NCBI RefSeq assembly: GCF_024345575.1
Contig: NZ_JAGQBJ010000011.1
Location: 39,844 to 103,843, forward strand
Reading direction: 5' to 3'
Source of the DNA: Cyanobium sp. Morenito 9A2
GTDB lineage: Bacteria > Cyanobacteriota > Cyanobacteriia > PCC-6307 > Cyanobiaceae
Length of the DNA: 64,000 nt
A model generated the notes under the pieces. It was not told the DNA's origin, did not search any database, and was given only the letters and a program-made list of their open reading frames with translations. The translations under genes were made by a program, and so were the position numbers. Shown piece by piece: positions 27,341 to 37,019 of this stretch. Position 1 is the stretch's first letter, and each line of letters begins with the position of its first letter.

Positions 27341-28558
27341 TCAGTGAATAAAATTGGCGCCGCCACCCATCATGAATGTGAGCTGAACAAAGTCACTTCC
27401 ATTGTGATTGGTCGGTGAGAAGGACAGCTTGAATCCGCCGAAGTCAACATTGCTCATCGACTCCAGACCTCGCCGCAAAGAGACCCGAGTCGGATTAGGC
27501 CCTGCCCTACGTAACGCTTCGACGGTAGTCTTGGCAGCTAGAAAACCTTCGAGGCTGTAGAAGCTAAAGCGAAGACGTGGATCCGAGCGGCGCAGAATGC
27601 TCTGGTACTCGTGCACGAGAGGAACTGTGGCATCCCAGGGGAACGGTACGACCTGGGTGATGCCAATGTTGCGACCCAAGGGGCCCAAGGCCTTGGCGAG
27701 GGGAATACTTCCAACGAACGATAGGCTCATCAACTGGGCTTCGGACCCCAGTGACTTGATGTTGCGCACAAAACTGGCCGCCGTTCCATAGGTGGTGACC
27801 ATCACCACAGCATCGGGCTTGGCATCGTGAATCAGCCGGGCCGCTACTCCTGTCTCCAAGCTGTTGCGTTGGACAGAGGCCTTTTGCACCAGCTTCATCC
27901 TGCGCCGAGCAAGGGCAAGTTCAACGGCACGCAGCCCGTCGCGGCCATAACCATCGTATTGATAGAGCACCGCCACATCGCGAAAGCCATAACGGACCAA
28001 GTAGGAAACAATCCGCTCGGCCTCTTGGTTATAACTGGCCCGAATGTTGAAGATCAACGGATTGGTGGGGGTCCGAATCAATTGGGCACCACTCACGGGA
28101 GCCACCAGGGGAACGCCCTGGCGCCTCATCTCTGGCAACGCAGCTTCTATTCCAGGAACACCAATCAGGCCGAACAGAGCGTAGACCTTCTGCGATCGAA
28201 TCAGATCGTGCACATTGAGGCGGGTTTTGCCAGGGTCATATTGATCATCAAGCACTTGGACAGCTATTTTTCGGCCATACACACCGCCCTGGGAATTGAC
28301 CAGATCAAAGTAAGCCAAGGAGCCCGCCACAAAGGCTTGCCCCAGTTGTCCTGAGGGACCCGTCAAGGGGACCGACTGTCCAAGCAGGATGGTTTGCTGG
28401 TTGATGCCGGCCTCCGAAGCACGGAGCCAGATGGCGGGAGCGATCACCGCGAGGGCACCTCCCGTTGTCACCAGGAGGACCAGCCATCGGCGGCGCGCAG
28501 GCCCTAAGGAACACCAACGAATAGCCACCAACCTTGCACGTCTACGGATGCCGAACAT
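27341..28558 (-). CDS. Orphan type-I periplasmic substrate-binding protein (branched-chain amino acid/urea type)
   Basis: The 405-residue product has an arginine-rich N-terminus, a membrane segment near residues 25-46 (WLVLLVTTGGALAVIAPAIWL) and then a Peripla_BP_6 fold: ILLGQSVPLTGPSGQLGQAFVAGSLAYFDLVN, GVYGRKIAVQVLDDQYDP, and FRDVAVLYQYDGYGRDGL. There is no lipobox cysteine, so it may stay anchored by its N-terminal helix or be cleaved. No permease or ATPase genes are adjacent, so it is an orphan receptor; its only operon partner is the DUF4239 membrane protein. The ligand is unknown. The start is the ATG at 28558. Confidence 0.82.
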   Translation of the reverse strand: MFGIRRRARLVAIRWCSLGPARRRWLVLLVTTGGALAVIAPAIWLRASEAGINQQTILLGQSVPLTGPSGQLGQAFVAGSLAYFDLVNSQGGVYGRKIAVQVLDDQYDPGKTRLNVHDLIRSQKVYALFGLIGVPGIEAALPEMRRQGVPLVAPVSGAQLIRTPTNPLIFNIRASYNQEAERIVSYLVRYGFRDVAVLYQYDGYGRDGLRAVELALARRRMKLVQKASVQRNSLETGVAARLIHDAKPDAVVMVTTYGTAASFVRNIKSLGSEAQLMSLSFVGSIPLAKALGPLGRNIGITQVVPFPWDATVPLVHEYQSILRRSDPRLRFSFYSLEGFLAAKTTVEALRRAGPNPTRVSLRRGLESMSNVDFGGFKLSFSPTNHNGSDFVQLTFMMGGGANFIH

Positions 28559-28643
28559 TCGTGAGAATTCTGCTGTGCATTAATCACAAAGCTAATCCCA
28601 GCAACGATCAGAAGAAACGAATCCTCGCATCCATTGACCCATG

Positions 28644-28668
28644 AAAAAGCCCCGGCTGACGCCGGGGC
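28644..28668 (-). terminator. Intrinsic terminator of psaA-psaB
   Basis: Read on the minus strand, GCCCCGGC (28668-28661) pairs with GCCGGGGC (28656-28649) over a 4-nt loop and is followed by five T residues (28648-28644). It sits 35 bp after the psaB stop. Confidence 0.9.
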
Positions 28669-28703
28669 AATGGAGGTAAGGTGCGTCCCTCGAGGAAGGG
28701 TGC

Positions 28704-30920
28704 TTATCCGAACTTGCCTGATGTGGAAGCGATCAGGAAGGCCGCATAGGTTAAGACATAGCCGACTGAGAAGTGAGCCAGACCAACCACACGGGCTTGG
28801 ACAATCGAGAGGGCCACGGGCTTATCGCGCCAGCCAACAAGGTTGGCAAGCGGAGTGCGCTGGTGGGCCCAGACGATGGTTTCGATCAACTCTTGCCAGT
28901 AACCGCGCCAGGAGATCAGGAACATGAAGCCCGTCGCCCAAACCAGGTGACCGAACAGGAACATCCAGGACCAGACGGCCAGGTTGTTAGAGCCAAACGG
29001 GTTGTACCCGTTGATCAGCTGAGAGCTGTTCAGCCAGAGGTAATCACGGAACCAGCCCATCAGATAGGTGCTGGATTCGTTGAACTGAGCCACGTTGCCC
29101 TGCCAGATGGCCAGGTGCTTCCAGTGCCAGTAGAAGGTAACCCAACCCACGGTGTTCAGCGCCCAGAAAACCGACAGATAGAAGGAATCCCAGGCCGAGA
29201 TGTCGCAGGTACCGCCACGGCCAGGGCCGTCGCAGGGGAAGGAGTAGCCGAAGTCCTTTTTATCGGGCATCAGCTTGGAACCCCGGGCATCCAGGGCGCC
29301 CTTCACCAGGATCAAGGTGGTGGTGTGCAGGCCAAGCGCGATGGCATGGTGCACCAGGAAGTCTCCAGGGCCGATCTGCAGGAACACATCGGTGTTGCCG
29401 GAGTTCACCGCATCCAACCAGCCCGGAAGCCAGACGGCGCTATCAGTGCTCGCGATGCTGCCGGAGCTGGCCAGCAGCACATCCATCCCGTACAGAGCCT
29501 TGCCACTGGCGGCCTGCACGAACTGGGCGAACACAGGCTCCACCAGGATCTGCTTCTCGGGGGTACCGAAGGCCACGACCACATCGTTGTGGACGTAGAG
29601 GCCCAGGGTGTGAAAACCGAGGAACAGGGAAACCCAGCTCAGGTGGCTGATGATCGCTTCTTTGTGCTCAAGCATCCGAGCCAGAACATTGTTCTTGTTG
29701 GCTTCGGGGTCGTAGTCACGAATGAAGAAGATCGCACCGTGGGCAAAGGCACCGACCATCAAGAAGATGGCGATGTACTGGTGGTGCGTGTAGAGCGCCG
29801 CCTGGGTGGTGTAGTCCTTCGCGATGAACGCGTAGGACGGCAGCGCATACATGTGCTGCGCCACCAGGCTGGTGATCACGCCAAGGGAGGCCAGGGCCAG
29901 ACCCAGTTGGAAGTGAAGGGAGTTGTTGACTGTGTCGTAGAGGCCCTTATGGCCAGCGCCCAGGGCGCCACCGAAGGGAGTTCCCTTGGGTGGATTGTGG
30001 GCCTCGAGGATTTCGCGAATCGAATGACCGATCCCGAAGTTGGTCCGGTACATGTGACCGGCGATCACGAAGATGCAACCAATCGCCAGGTGGTGGTGGG
30101 CAATGTCCGTGAGCCACAGTGCTTCTGTCTGGGGGTGGAAACCACCCAGGAAGGTGAGGATCGCGGTGCCGGCTCCTTCCGAAGTACCGAACATTTGGTA
30201 GGCCGTATCCGGGTTCTGGGCGTAGACCCCCCAATTACCCGTGAAGAACGGCGCCAACCCAGCCGGATGGGGAGCAACCGAAAGGAAGTTGTCCCAACCG
30301 ACGTGCACACCCCTTGATTCGGGGATCGCCACGTGGACCAAGTGACCGGTCCAAGCGATGGAACTGAAGCCGAACAGCACAGCCAGGTGGTGGTTGAGCC
30401 GGGATTCAGCGTTCTTGAACCAGGCCAAGGACGGCAGGAACTTGGGCTGCAGATGGAGCCAGCCGGCGAACAGGGCCCAGGCCGAGAGGATCAACAGGAA
30501 GATGGATCCCTGATAGAGCTCAGCGTTGGTGCGCATTCCGATCGTGTACCACCAGTGGTAAAGACCTGAGAAGGCGATGTTCACCGGAGAGGAAGCGCCG
30601 GCCTGGGAGAAGGCCGTGATGGCCCCCTGGCCGAAGTGAGGATCCCAGATCGCATGAGCGATGGGACGGACATGCAGAGGATCGGCGACCCACTGCTCGA
30701 AGTTGCCCTGCCAGGCGATATGGAACAGGTTCCCAGAAACCCAGAGACCGATGATCGCGAGATGGCCGAAGTGGGTGGAGAAAAGCTTTTGGTAAAGCTT
30801 TTCTTCCGTGATCCCGTCATGGCTCTCGAAATCGTGAGCCGTGGCAATCCCGTACCAAATACGGCGGGTTGTGGGGTCCTGTGCCAGACCCTGGCTGAAC
30901 GAAGGAAATTTCGTTGCCAT
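28704..30920 (-). CDS. psaB: Photosystem I P700 apoprotein A2
   Basis: PsaB with PsaA forms the photosystem I core heterodimer that binds P700, A0, A1 and half of the FX [4Fe-4S] cluster. The 738-residue product starts [20 protein letters not shown], has eleven hydrophobic segments and the FX-binding loop [18 protein letters not shown] with its two cysteines. The C-terminal region holds the P700 ligand histidine area ([21 protein letters not shown]). It lies 21 bp after psaA on the same transcript and is followed by an intrinsic terminator. Confidence 0.98.
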   Translation of the reverse strand: MATKFPSFSQGLAQDPTTRRIWYGIATAHDFESHDGITEEKLYQKLFSTHFGHLAIIGLWVSGNLFHIAWQGNFEQWVADPLHVRPIAHAIWDPHFGQGAITAFSQAGASSPVNIAFSGLYHWWYTIGMRTNAELYQGSIFLLILSAWALFAGWLHLQPKFLPSLAWFKNAESRLNHHLAVLFGFSSIAWTGHLVHVAIPESRGVHVGWDNFLSVAPHPAGLAPFFTGNWGVYAQNPDTAYQMFGTSEGAGTAILTFLGGFHPQTEALWLTDIAHHHLAIGCIFVIAGHMYRTNFGIGHSIREILEAHNPPKGTPFGGALGAGHKGLYDTVNNSLHFQLGLALASLGVITSLVAQHMYALPSYAFIAKDYTTQAALYTHHQYIAIFLMVGAFAHGAIFFIRDYDPEANKNNVLARMLEHKEAIISHLSWVSLFLGFHTLGLYVHNDVVVAFGTPEKQILVEPVFAQFVQAASGKALYGMDVLLASSGSIASTDSAVWLPGWLDAVNSGNTDVFLQIGPGDFLVHHAIALGLHTTTLILVKGALDARGSKLMPDKKDFGYSFPCDGPGRGGTCDISAWDSFYLSVFWALNTVGWVTFYWHWKHLAIWQGNVAQFNESSTYLMGWFRDYLWLNSSQLINGYNPFGSNNLAVWSWMFLFGHLVWATGFMFLISWRGYWQELIETIVWAHQRTPLANLVGWRDKPVALSIVQARVVGLAHFSVGYVLTYAAFLIASTSGKFG

Positions 30921-30941
30921 TGGGAAAGGTCAGGTGTGAGG

Positions 30942-33245
30942 TCAGCCGACCGCAATGAGTCGGGACAGGAAGAAAGCCCAGGTGGTGGCGATACCGCCCA
31001 GGAGGTAGTGGGCAACGCCCACGGCACGGCCCTGAGTGATGCTCAGAGCGCGTGGCTGGATGGCCGGAGCCACCTTCAGCTTGTTGTGAGCCCAGACGAT
31101 GGACTCGATCAGCTCCTGCCAGTAGCCGCGGCCGCTGAACAGGAACATGAGACTGAAGGCCCACACAAAGTGCGCACCCAGGAACATCAGGCCATAGGCA
31201 CTCGAGGAGGAGCCATAGCTGTTGATCACCTGAGCGGCCTGGGCCCAGAGGAAATCACGCAGCCAACCATTGATGGTGATGGCGCTCTCGGCGAAGTTGC
31301 CGTTGGTGATGTGCGAAACGGAGCCGTCTGCATTCACCGTTCCCCACACGTCGCTCTGCATCTTCCAGCTGAAGTGGAAGATCACGATCGAGATCGAGTT
31401 GTACATCCAGAAGAGGCCGAGGAACACGTGGTCCCATGCCGACACCTGGCACGTACCGCCACGGCCGGGGCCGTCGCAGGGGAAGCGGAAGCCCAGGTTG
31501 GCCTTGTCGGGCACAAGCCTGGAACTGCGGCTGTAGAGGACACCCTTCAGCAGGATCAGCACGGTGACGTGGATCGTGAAGGCATGGATGTGGTGGACCA
31601 TGAAGTCGGCCGTTCCCAGGGGGATCGGACCGGCGGCCACCTTGCCGCCAACGGCGACAACGACACCGTTGAACACTTCGCTTACACCGGCCAGCGCATT
31701 GGGAGCGGTGGTGCCGGCAGCAGCGGCGTGCAGACCCTGAATCCATTGAGCGAAGATGGGCTTCAGCTGAATGGCCGAGTCACTGAAGAGGTCCTGGGGG
31801 CGACCCAGGGCACGCATGGTGTCGTTGTGGATGTAGAGGCCGAAGCTGTGGAAGCCCAACCAGATGCACACCCAGTTGAGGTGGCTGATCAGGGCATCAC
31901 GGGCCTTCAGCACCCGATCCAGCACATTGTCAATGTGCTTAGCGGGGTCATAGTCGCGGATCAGGGCGATAGCGCCATGGGCGCTCGCACCAACGATGAG
32001 GAACCCACCGATCCACATGTGGTGCGTGAAGATCGAGAGCTGGGTGGGGTAATCAACAGCGATGTAGGGATACGGAGGCATCGCATACATGTGCTGAGCA
32101 ACAATGATGCTCAGCGAGCCGAGAAGAGCCAGGTTGATGGCCAGCTGGGCATGCCAGGACGTGGTCAGGAACTCATAGAGACCATCGTGGCCCTTGGGGG
32201 CTGGGAACAGCAGGGGATCACCCTTCTGGCCCTCGAGGATCTCCTTGATGCTGTGACCGATGCCCCAGTTCGTGCGGTACTGGTGACCGGCGACGATGAA
32301 AAGCACCGCAATCGCCAGATGGTGATGGGCGATGTCAGTCATCCAAAGGCTGCCGGTTACAGGATTCAACCCGCCCTTGAAGGTCAGGATGTCGCTGTAG
32401 GCGGCCCAATTGCCGGTGAAGAACGCCTGGAGGCCGGCCCCGAATCCTGGGAACAGCTGGGCGATCAGATCCTGGTTGAGGAATTCGTGAGGCAGGGGGA
32501 TGTCCGCCACCGAAGCGATGGTCTTGCCATTGAGCACCAGGGGCTTCCCGGCATCGATGGCATCCATCAGAGCAGTGGTGGGCAGGGACACATGAATCAG
32601 GTGCCCTGTCCAGGACAGGGATCCCAAGCCCAGGAGACCGGCCAGATGGTGGTTGAGCATCGACTCAACGTTCTGGAACCACTCGAGCTTGGGAGCTGCC
32701 TTGTGGTAGTGGAAGACGCCGGCGTTCAGCATCAAGCCCGCCATTACCAGCGCACCGATGGCGGTGCACAGCAACTGGAACTCGTTGGTGAAGCCCCAGG
32801 CCCTCCAGACATGGAAGAGGCCGGAGGTGATCTGAATGCCGTGGAAACCGCCACCCACATCCCCGTTAAGGATTTCCTGGCCAAAGATCGGCCAGACCAC
32901 CTGCGCACTGGGTTTCACGTGCGTGGGGTCGGCCAGCCAACCGGAATAGTTGGAGAAGCGGGCACCGTGGTAGAAGGCGCCGCTCAGCCAGATGAAGATG
33001 ACGGCCAGATGGCCGAAGTGAGCACTGAAGATCTTGCGAGAGACCTCTTCGAGATCGCTCGTGTGGCTGTCGAAATCGTGAGCGTTGGCGTGGAGGTTCC
33101 AAACCCAGGTGGTGGTTTTGGGACCTTTGGCGAGGGTGCGATCGAAATGTCCGGGCTTGCCGAACAACTCGAAGCTGACAGGAACGGGGTTCCGGTCAAC
33201 CTGGGCCTTCGCCGTTTTCCCACGTTCTGGTGGGCTGATGGTCAT
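30942..33245 (-). CDS. psaA: Photosystem I P700 apoprotein A1
   Basis: PsaA is the partner of PsaB in the photosystem I core. The 767-residue product begins [22 protein letters not shown], contains the FX loop [21 protein letters not shown] and ends [26 protein letters not shown]. Length and motifs are normal. It heads the psaA-psaB transcript; the predicted promoter at 33448-33453 would give a leader of nearly 200 nt containing a strong hairpin. It is divergent from a lipoprotein-like gene. Confidence 0.98.
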   Translation of the reverse strand: MTISPPERGKTAKAQVDRNPVPVSFELFGKPGHFDRTLAKGPKTTTWVWNLHANAHDFDSHTSDLEEVSRKIFSAHFGHLAVIFIWLSGAFYHGARFSNYSGWLADPTHVKPSAQVVWPIFGQEILNGDVGGGFHGIQITSGLFHVWRAWGFTNEFQLLCTAIGALVMAGLMLNAGVFHYHKAAPKLEWFQNVESMLNHHLAGLLGLGSLSWTGHLIHVSLPTTALMDAIDAGKPLVLNGKTIASVADIPLPHEFLNQDLIAQLFPGFGAGLQAFFTGNWAAYSDILTFKGGLNPVTGSLWMTDIAHHHLAIAVLFIVAGHQYRTNWGIGHSIKEILEGQKGDPLLFPAPKGHDGLYEFLTTSWHAQLAINLALLGSLSIIVAQHMYAMPPYPYIAVDYPTQLSIFTHHMWIGGFLIVGASAHGAIALIRDYDPAKHIDNVLDRVLKARDALISHLNWVCIWLGFHSFGLYIHNDTMRALGRPQDLFSDSAIQLKPIFAQWIQGLHAAAAGTTAPNALAGVSEVFNGVVVAVGGKVAAGPIPLGTADFMVHHIHAFTIHVTVLILLKGVLYSRSSRLVPDKANLGFRFPCDGPGRGGTCQVSAWDHVFLGLFWMYNSISIVIFHFSWKMQSDVWGTVNADGSVSHITNGNFAESAITINGWLRDFLWAQAAQVINSYGSSSSAYGLMFLGAHFVWAFSLMFLFSGRGYWQELIESIVWAHNKLKVAPAIQPRALSITQGRAVGVAHYLLGGIATTWAFFLSRLIAVG

Positions 33246-33327
33246 CGAGACGTTCCTCGAGGGACGGGGTCGAGGTGGAGGTCCACCCCTCCGACCGGGC
33301 CGGAACGGCCAGGCCGGTGGGCCTTAC

Positions 33328-33353
33328 GAACCCCCGGAAAGGCCGGGGGGTTC
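33328..33353 (-). promoter_or_regulatory. Strong hairpin in the psaA 5' leader
   Basis: GAACCCCCGG (33328-33337) pairs with CCGGGGGGTTC (33343-33353) with one bulged G and a 5-nt loop, a 10-bp GC-rich stem. It lies 83-108 nt upstream of the psaA start codon, inside the transcript predicted from the TATACT box. No T-tract follows on the minus strand, so it is a leader structure (stability or ribosome access), not a simple terminator. Confidence 0.5.
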
Positions 33354-33447
33354 ATGGGGCACCAGCGCATGGAGCGGGAGCAGCCCGAAGGCCGAAAACG
33401 CTTGCCATGACTGGAGCTGGGGCCCCATTGAGGGGACCGCTGGCGAA

Positions 33448-33499
33448 AGTATAGGGGCCACATCCAAAGCACATAGGCGGGCAGTTACAAAGGTTCAAT
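33448..33499 (-). promoter_or_regulatory. Candidate psaA-psaB promoter: TATACT -10 and upstream motif
   Basis: On the minus strand TATACT (33453-33448) is a near-consensus -10 box. No -35 hexamer is found at 15-19 bp. ATTGAACCTTTGT (33499-33487) lies 33 bp upstream of it; its complement reads ACAAAGGTTCAAT and begins within a GTTACAAA that resembles one half of the RpaB-binding HLR1 element. An activator at about -45 to -57 would fit a promoter lacking a -35 box. Inference only. Confidence 0.45.
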
Positions 33500-33687
33500 G
33501 CCGCCGCTATCCAGTCTGCGACTGGGCTCTTGACGGCGGATTGTGTTAGCGAATGAAGGCCTGTTGGGACTGAATTGTTATCACCATTGCCGGGGATTTC
33601 ATCGGCTCAAGCATTGATCCAAACCACCCGCCATCCTGGGCAGCAGAATGCCGCCAGCACGGCACCCCGACGCGAGGAGACAACCGC

Positions 33688-35058
33688 ATGCTGGCAGCGG
33701 CGCTTCGGGGGCTGACCGCCCTGATGCTCGTGGTGATGACCTTGCTCTCCACGGGCTGTCAGGGACAGTCCCACCTCCCTTCACCTGAGCCGGTGCTGGG
33801 CCCGAGCCAGCCCAGCGGCAATTTGCAGGAAGTGGCCCCACCCGGTGCCGTCTTGCAGCTGCAGACCCGCCTGGCGGGCCACCGGCCGCGGGTGACGATC
33901 CAGGCCCCCGCCAACGGAAGCCTGCTGCCCGCAGGGCCCTGGGAGCTCACGGTTTCCGTGGAGGATTGGCCGCTGGCCGACGCCGGGCCGCTCGGGATCG
34001 GCCCCCATCTGGTGCTGCAGCTCGATGGGGAGCCCGCTATCCGTGTCACCAGTAACACGCTTCCGATCAAGGTATCGATGCCTCAGCTGGGCCCAGGCAG
34101 CCACCGGCTCACCGCCTATGCCGCCTTCCCCTGGGGCGAAGCCCTGAAGCAACCGGGAGCAAGTCAACAAATCACACTGCACCGGGTGGCCCCCAATCCC
34201 CTGTCCCTGCCGGCGGAAGGAAGCCCCCAACTGATCCCCGTGCCCGCGGCGCGCGCCAGCAGCGGCCAGCCCGTCCTGATCGATTGGTTGTTGCTGGGGG
34301 CCCCCCTGCAGCATCTGCGCGACGGAGACGACAGCTGGCGGCTGCGGGTGACGGTCAATGGCGACAGTTTCCTGCTTGATCGCCAAGCCCCCCTCTGGCT
34401 TCAGGGCCTTCACAACGGCAGCAACGCGATCGTGCTGGAACTACTCGACCAGGTCGGTCAGCCGCTCAACCCACCCTTCAACAGCGTGGTGCAGGAGCTG
34501 GAGCTGACGGCTGATCCCCTCCGGGGCTGGCAGCTGGGCCAGCTCGCTGACGATGACCTGCAACGGCTGCTTGGTGTGGCCACCGCCGGGCCAGCTGAGC
34601 TGGAACCCTCGCCGTCACCTGCCACTCCCGCCGCCGAAAACCTGCCTGCTCCCCCAGGATCTGAGCCAGCGCTGCCCGTGGAAGCGGCGCCACTGCCCCC
34701 CTTGGCGCCCCCGGCCTCCCTTGACTCGCCAGCCAGCAGCCCTCCGGAGGAGCCAGCCGCTCAGCAGCCTGGCCCCGCCGCCGCCAGCCCCGCAGCCCCG
34801 ATCACCGAGCCGGCTCAGCCGATGTCCCTACCGCTAACCGCTGCCCCACCAGACCAGCCCCCGACCCCAGCTACAACGTCAGCCAGCGCCCCTGAGCCCA
34901 GCGCTGAAGCGTCTGAGCCAGCCACAGCTCCATGGCCCGAAGCCTCACTCGATCAGGCCCCTCCCAGGCCCCGAGACCTGGTGAACCCCGACGGGACCCT
35001 CGTGATGCCCCCAAGCGAGGGACCCCTAGGCCGCCTCCGTGCCAGGTTCGCTCGATGA
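33688..35058 (+). CDS. Putative lipoprotein with Pro/Ala-rich C-terminal half, unknown function
   Basis: I do not recognise a named family. The 456-residue product starts with a signal peptide (MLAAALRGLTALMLVVMTLLSTGC); Cys24 follows STG, a plausible lipobox. Residues about 60-290 look like two all-beta repeats (VTIQAPANGSLLPAGPWELTV; RLRVTVNGDSFLLDRQAPLW). Residues about 305-430 are a proline/alanine/serine-rich low-complexity stretch, likely extended through the periplasm or wall. Its stop overlaps the start of cbiG-cobJ (ATGA), so the two are coupled. A gene in this position between psaA and cobJ occurs in related picocyanobacteria as I recall it. Codon use matches the neighbours. Confidence 0.75.
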   Translation: MLAAALRGLTALMLVVMTLLSTGCQGQSHLPSPEPVLGPSQPSGNLQEVAPPGAVLQLQTRLAGHRPRVTIQAPANGSLLPAGPWELTVSVEDWPLADAGPLGIGPHLVLQLDGEPAIRVTSNTLPIKVSMPQLGPGSHRLTAYAAFPWGEALKQPGASQQITLHRVAPNPLSLPAEGSPQLIPVPAARASSGQPVLIDWLLLGAPLQHLRDGDDSWRLRVTVNGDSFLLDRQAPLWLQGLHNGSNAIVLELLDQVGQPLNPPFNSVVQELELTADPLRGWQLGQLADDDLQRLLGVATAGPAELEPSPSPATPAAENLPAPPGSEPALPVEAAPLPPLAPPASLDSPASSPPEEPAAQQPGPAAASPAAPITEPAQPMSLPLTAAPPDQPPTPATTSASAPEPSAEASEPATAPWPEASLDQAPPRPRDLVNPDGTLVMPPSEGPLGRLRARFAR

Positions 35059-36833
35059 AGGAGCAACCGATTCGGGGCCTGGGCCTCAGCCCCGCCGCCA
35101 CTCCCGTTTTGGAGCGACTGCGGCGGGCGGGCTTACTGGATGAGGTGGGTCCAGCCGGTGAGGCCGGCTCCCTTCTGCGGTGCCACTGGGAGGAGAGCGC
35201 GGCCTTTGTGGTGGTGGGCGCCTGCGGCGCGGTGGTGCGCTTGATCGCCCCCCTGTTGAGCGAGAAGAGTCTCGATCCTGCCGTGGTGGTGGTGGATCCC
35301 CAGGGGCGCTATGCGATTCCGCTGCTGGGGGGCCATGGCGCCGGCGCTGAACCACTCAGCAGGCGGATCGCGGCCCTGCTGGGGGGCGAGGCGGTGCTCA
35401 CGGGCGCCTGCGCCGCCAGTGGACGACTTCCCCTCGACAGCTTCGGTGCCGCCTGGGGTTGGCGGCGGGGCCAGGGCGACTGGAGCCCGCTGATGAAGGC
35501 CATCAACCAGGGGCACCCTCTCCAGCTGCGCCAGGAGAGCGGTAGCTCGCTCTGGCGCCAGTCGCCGGCGGCCCAGCAGCTGGCGCTGATCAAAACCCTT
35601 CGTAGTGACGGGTCTGAACCCACACTGGTGATCAGCCACTCGCTGGGGGAAGGTCTGCGCTGGCATCCGCCGAGCCTCTGGCTAGGGCTGGGCTGTGAGC
35701 GCAACACCAGCCTCAGCCTGCTGGAGCGGGCCGTCGACCGCAGCCTGGCGGCCCATGGGCTTGCAGCAGAGGCCGTGGCGGGGTTGGCCAGCGCCGAGCG
35801 CAAAGCCGACGAACCGGCCCTGCTCGAGCTGGCCCAACGACGGGGCTGGCCCCTGCGCTGTTTTGAAGCCAGCGAACTGGCCCGTGTGACCGTGCCCAAC
35901 CCCTCGCCCGTGGTGGAGCAGGAACTGGGAACCGCCAGCGTGGCCGAAGCCGCCGCCCTGCTGGCGGCGGGAGCCGGGGCCCAGTTGCTGATGGAGAAAC
36001 GGATTGAGCGCCCCCAGCGGGGCGAGCAGGGCGCCTCCACCCTGGCGGTGGCCCTCTGTGCCAGCCAGCAGGCGCCCCAGCGGGGCCGCTTGCATCTGGT
36101 GGGCAGCGGACCGGGTTCGCTTGAGCTGCTGACCCCCGACGCACGCCAGGCCCTGGCCGAAGCCACGGTCTGGGTGGGCTATGGCCTCTACCTGGATTTG
36201 CTCGAACCCCTGAGGCGCCCCGATCAGGTGCGCCTGGATGGCGTACTCACCCAGGAAACCGAGCGCTGCCGCCAGGCGCTCGAACTGGCCGCCCAGGGCC
36301 TGACCGTGGCCCTGGTCTCCTCAGGGGACAGCGGCATCTATGGCATGGCGGGCCTCGCCCTGGAACTTTGGATGGCCCTGCCCCAAGGCGGACAGCCAGG
36401 ATTCCAAGTGCACCCCGGCCTCTCGGCACTGCAATTGGCGGCCGCCCGGGTCGGGGCGCCGCTGATGCACGATTTCTGCACCATCAGCCTCAGCGATCGG
36501 CTCACCCCTTGGCCCACGATCGAGGAGCGCCTCAAGGCCGCCGCCCTCGGGGATTTCGTCGTTGCCCTCTACAACCCCCGCTCCCAGGGCAGGCAATGGC
36601 AACTCGAGCGCGCCAGGGCGTTGCTGCTCGAAGGCCGGCCCGAGCACACGCCCGTGGTGCTGGCGCGTCAACTTGGACGCCCCGAGGAGTTTGTGCAGCT
36701 CAGCACCCTCGGCGAGCTGCCCTTTGAGCAGGTGGACATGCTCACCGTGGTGCTCGTGGGCAACCGCAGCAGCCGGGTGGAGCAGGGCCGCATGGTGACC
36801 CCCCGGGGCTACCCAGGGGCGGTGCTCGCTTGA
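35055..36833 (+). CDS. cobJ: CbiG - CobJ fusion (cobalamin ring contraction, precorrin-3B C17-methyltransferase)
   Basis: The 592-residue product joins two corrin-ring enzymes of cobalamin or pseudocobalamin synthesis. Residues about 1-340 are CbiG: an N-terminal part with GACGAVVRLIAPLL and LLGGHGAGAEPLSRRIAALLGG, and a C-terminal part beginning LWLGLGCERNTSLSLLERAV. Residues about 343-592 are the SAM-dependent CobJ/CbiH methyltransferase: LHLVGSGPGSLELLTPDA, VALVSSGDSGIYGMAGL, FVVALYNPRSQGRQWQL. The ATG at 35055 overlaps the stop of the preceding gene; an upstream in-frame start inside that gene would add a proline-rich non-conserved segment. This CbiG-CobJ arrangement is known in cyanobacteria. 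Confidence 0.92.
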   Translation: MKEQPIRGLGLSPAATPVLERLRRAGLLDEVGPAGEAGSLLRCHWEESAAFVVVGACGAVVRLIAPLLSEKSLDPAVVVVDPQGRYAIPLLGGHGAGAEPLSRRIAALLGGEAVLTGACAASGRLPLDSFGAAWGWRRGQGDWSPLMKAINQGHPLQLRQESGSSLWRQSPAAQQLALIKTLRSDGSEPTLVISHSLGEGLRWHPPSLWLGLGCERNTSLSLLERAVDRSLAAHGLAAEAVAGLASAERKADEPALLELAQRRGWPLRCFEASELARVTVPNPSPVVEQELGTASVAEAAALLAAGAGAQLLMEKRIERPQRGEQGASTLAVALCASQQAPQRGRLHLVGSGPGSLELLTPDARQALAEATVWVGYGLYLDLLEPLRRPDQVRLDGVLTQETERCRQALELAAQGLTVALVSSGDSGIYGMAGLALELWMALPQGGQPGFQVHPGLSALQLAAARVGAPLMHDFCTISLSDRLTPWPTIEERLKAAALGDFVVALYNPRSQGRQWQLERARALLLEGRPEHTPVVLARQLGRPEEFVQLSTLGELPFEQVDMLTVVLVGNRSSRVEQGRMVTPRGYPGAVLA

Positions 36834-36848
36834 CTCAGGAAGAGGAAA

Positions 36849-36922
36849 TCGGGATGACAGGATTCGAACCTGCGGCCCCTTCGTCCCGAACGAAGTGCGC
36901 TACCAAGCTGCGCCACATCCCG
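36849..36922 (-). tRNA. trnP-CGG: tRNA-Pro (anticodon CGG)
   Basis: On the minus strand the acceptor stem CGGGATG (36922-36916) pairs with CATCCCG (36856-36850), with discriminator A at 36849. The anticodon arm is CTTCG-TTCGGGA-CGAAG, giving CGG, and the T-arm contains GGTTCGAATCC. CCA is not encoded. It lies just after cobJ in opposite orientation. Confidence 0.96.
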
Positions 36923-37019
36923 ATGGCCGGAGTGTAGGTGATGGGGGCCGCCCTCTATCGAACGGGGATTCCTAAAGTGAAATCCCGCCGACTGCCCTCC
37001 GCCGGAGTGGTCTGAGCCC

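Larger units (their letters stand above)
33246..33687. promoter_or_regulatory. Divergent region between psaA and the lipoprotein gene (442 bp)
   Basis: No gene is supported. On the minus strand it holds the candidate psaA -10 box, an upstream motif and a leader hairpin, listed separately. I do not see a convincing promoter for the plus-strand gene starting at 33688. The part from 33500 to 33687 is less GC-rich around 33545-33610. Confidence 0.5.

Noticed and set aside
28773..33410. Very long plus-strand open frames (514 and 924 codons) antisense to psaB and psaA
   Set aside because: They are complementary-frame artefacts of high third-position GC; psaA and psaB on the minus strand are full-length and unambiguous.
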